DNA of 5,377 bases from DHVE2 group archaeon (GTDB lineage Archaea; Thermoplasmatota; Thermoplasmata; Thermoplasmatales; Aciduliprofundaceae), in assembly GCA_015522955.1 (NCBI GenBank), contig WALG01000163.1, positions 1 through 5,377 on the forward strand. The letters run 5' to 3'. Within the stretch, counting starts at the first letter, position 1. Every line of letters starts with the position of its first letter. The notes under the pieces are model-generated. The model was not told where the DNA came from, ran no database searches, and saw only the letters and a list, made by a program, of their open reading frames with translations. The position numbers were made by a program, and so were the translations under genes. This document shows positions 5,328 through 5,377 of this stretch, in pieces.

Positions 5328-5377
5328 TTAGAAAAAGGTATCCATTTTGCGATTGATTTTCACAGAATCTCCAGCAC
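5328..5377 (-). CDS. Possible 3' end of an unidentified gene at the right edge
   Basis: A minus-strand frame open from the window edge encodes AGDSVKINRKMDTFF and ends in TAA at 5328-5330, about 74 bp upstream of rpoK. The short piece looks protein-like (GDSVKI) but is too short to assign. A plus-strand frame is also open across the same bases from 5304 to the edge, so the coding strand is not settled. If real, the gene would be co-directional with rpoK, though rpoK has its own promoter. Confidence 0.3.
   Translation of the reverse strand, partial: AGDSVKINRKMDTFF

Noticed and set aside
1..5377. CRISPR arrays, insertion sequences, tRNA or rRNA genes
   Set aside because: No regularly spaced repeats, transposase motifs, terminal inverted repeats or tRNA-like cloverleaf arms were seen; coding density leaves no room for them.

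Overview
The window reads as archaeal DNA. Promoters carry archaeal TATA boxes (TTTAAATA or close variants) with purine-rich BRE-like flanks. Several start codons lie only about 25-29 bp from the TATA centre with no Shine-Dalgarno (SD) sequence, as in leaderless transcripts. Other starts have SDs matching the archaeal 16S tail (AGGTGAT, GGTGG). Gene content is archaeal too: RNA polymerase subunit K, a KH-less archaeal CPSF-like beta-CASP nuclease, and paired PhoU-TrkA_C proteins. Heavy use of ATA (Ile) and AGA/AGG (Arg) suggests a thermophilic euryarchaeote, perhaps of the Thermoplasmatota/Aciduliprofundum kind. That placement is inference.

Layout. Positions 1-85 are a divergent promoter region. 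It holds an SD pointing off the left edge, and a TATA box, a perfect palindrome and an SD for the rightward operon. That operon (86-1931, +) is a PadR regulator overlapping a MATE drug/sodium antiporter by 8 nt. The MATE stop lies 6 bp from the stop of a convergent YggS/PLPBP-type PLP-homeostasis gene (1938-2591, -). A 94-bp divergent promoter region (2592-2685) serves yggS and a rightward pair of PhoU-TrkA_C paralogues (2686-3258 and 3249-3818, overlapping 10 nt). The next promoter is built over the stop codon of the second paralogue and drives a beta-CASP nuclease (3846-5087, +). This nuclease overlaps the convergent rpoK (5080-5253, -) by 8 bp. rpoK has its own TATA box and a short leader. 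A short reading frame beyond it (5328-5377, -) may be the end of another gene. No non-coding stretch exceeds about 130 bp, and I see no tRNA, rRNA, mobile element or CRISPR array.

How they work together. padR-MATE is a classic self-contained efflux module: a repressor and the pump it probably controls, with a candidate operator over the regulator's own SD. The PhoU-TrkA_C pair is probably regulatory for ion transport, but its transporter is not here. The beta-CASP nuclease (RNA processing or termination) and RpoK (transcription) are information-processing genes. Most of the window is ordinary core genome. The points most worth a second look are an Asp-to-Glu change in motif 1 of the nuclease, the palindrome at the padR SD, the orphan duplicated PhoU-TrkA_C pair, the run of apparently leaderless genes, and the convergent pairs with no room for terminators.
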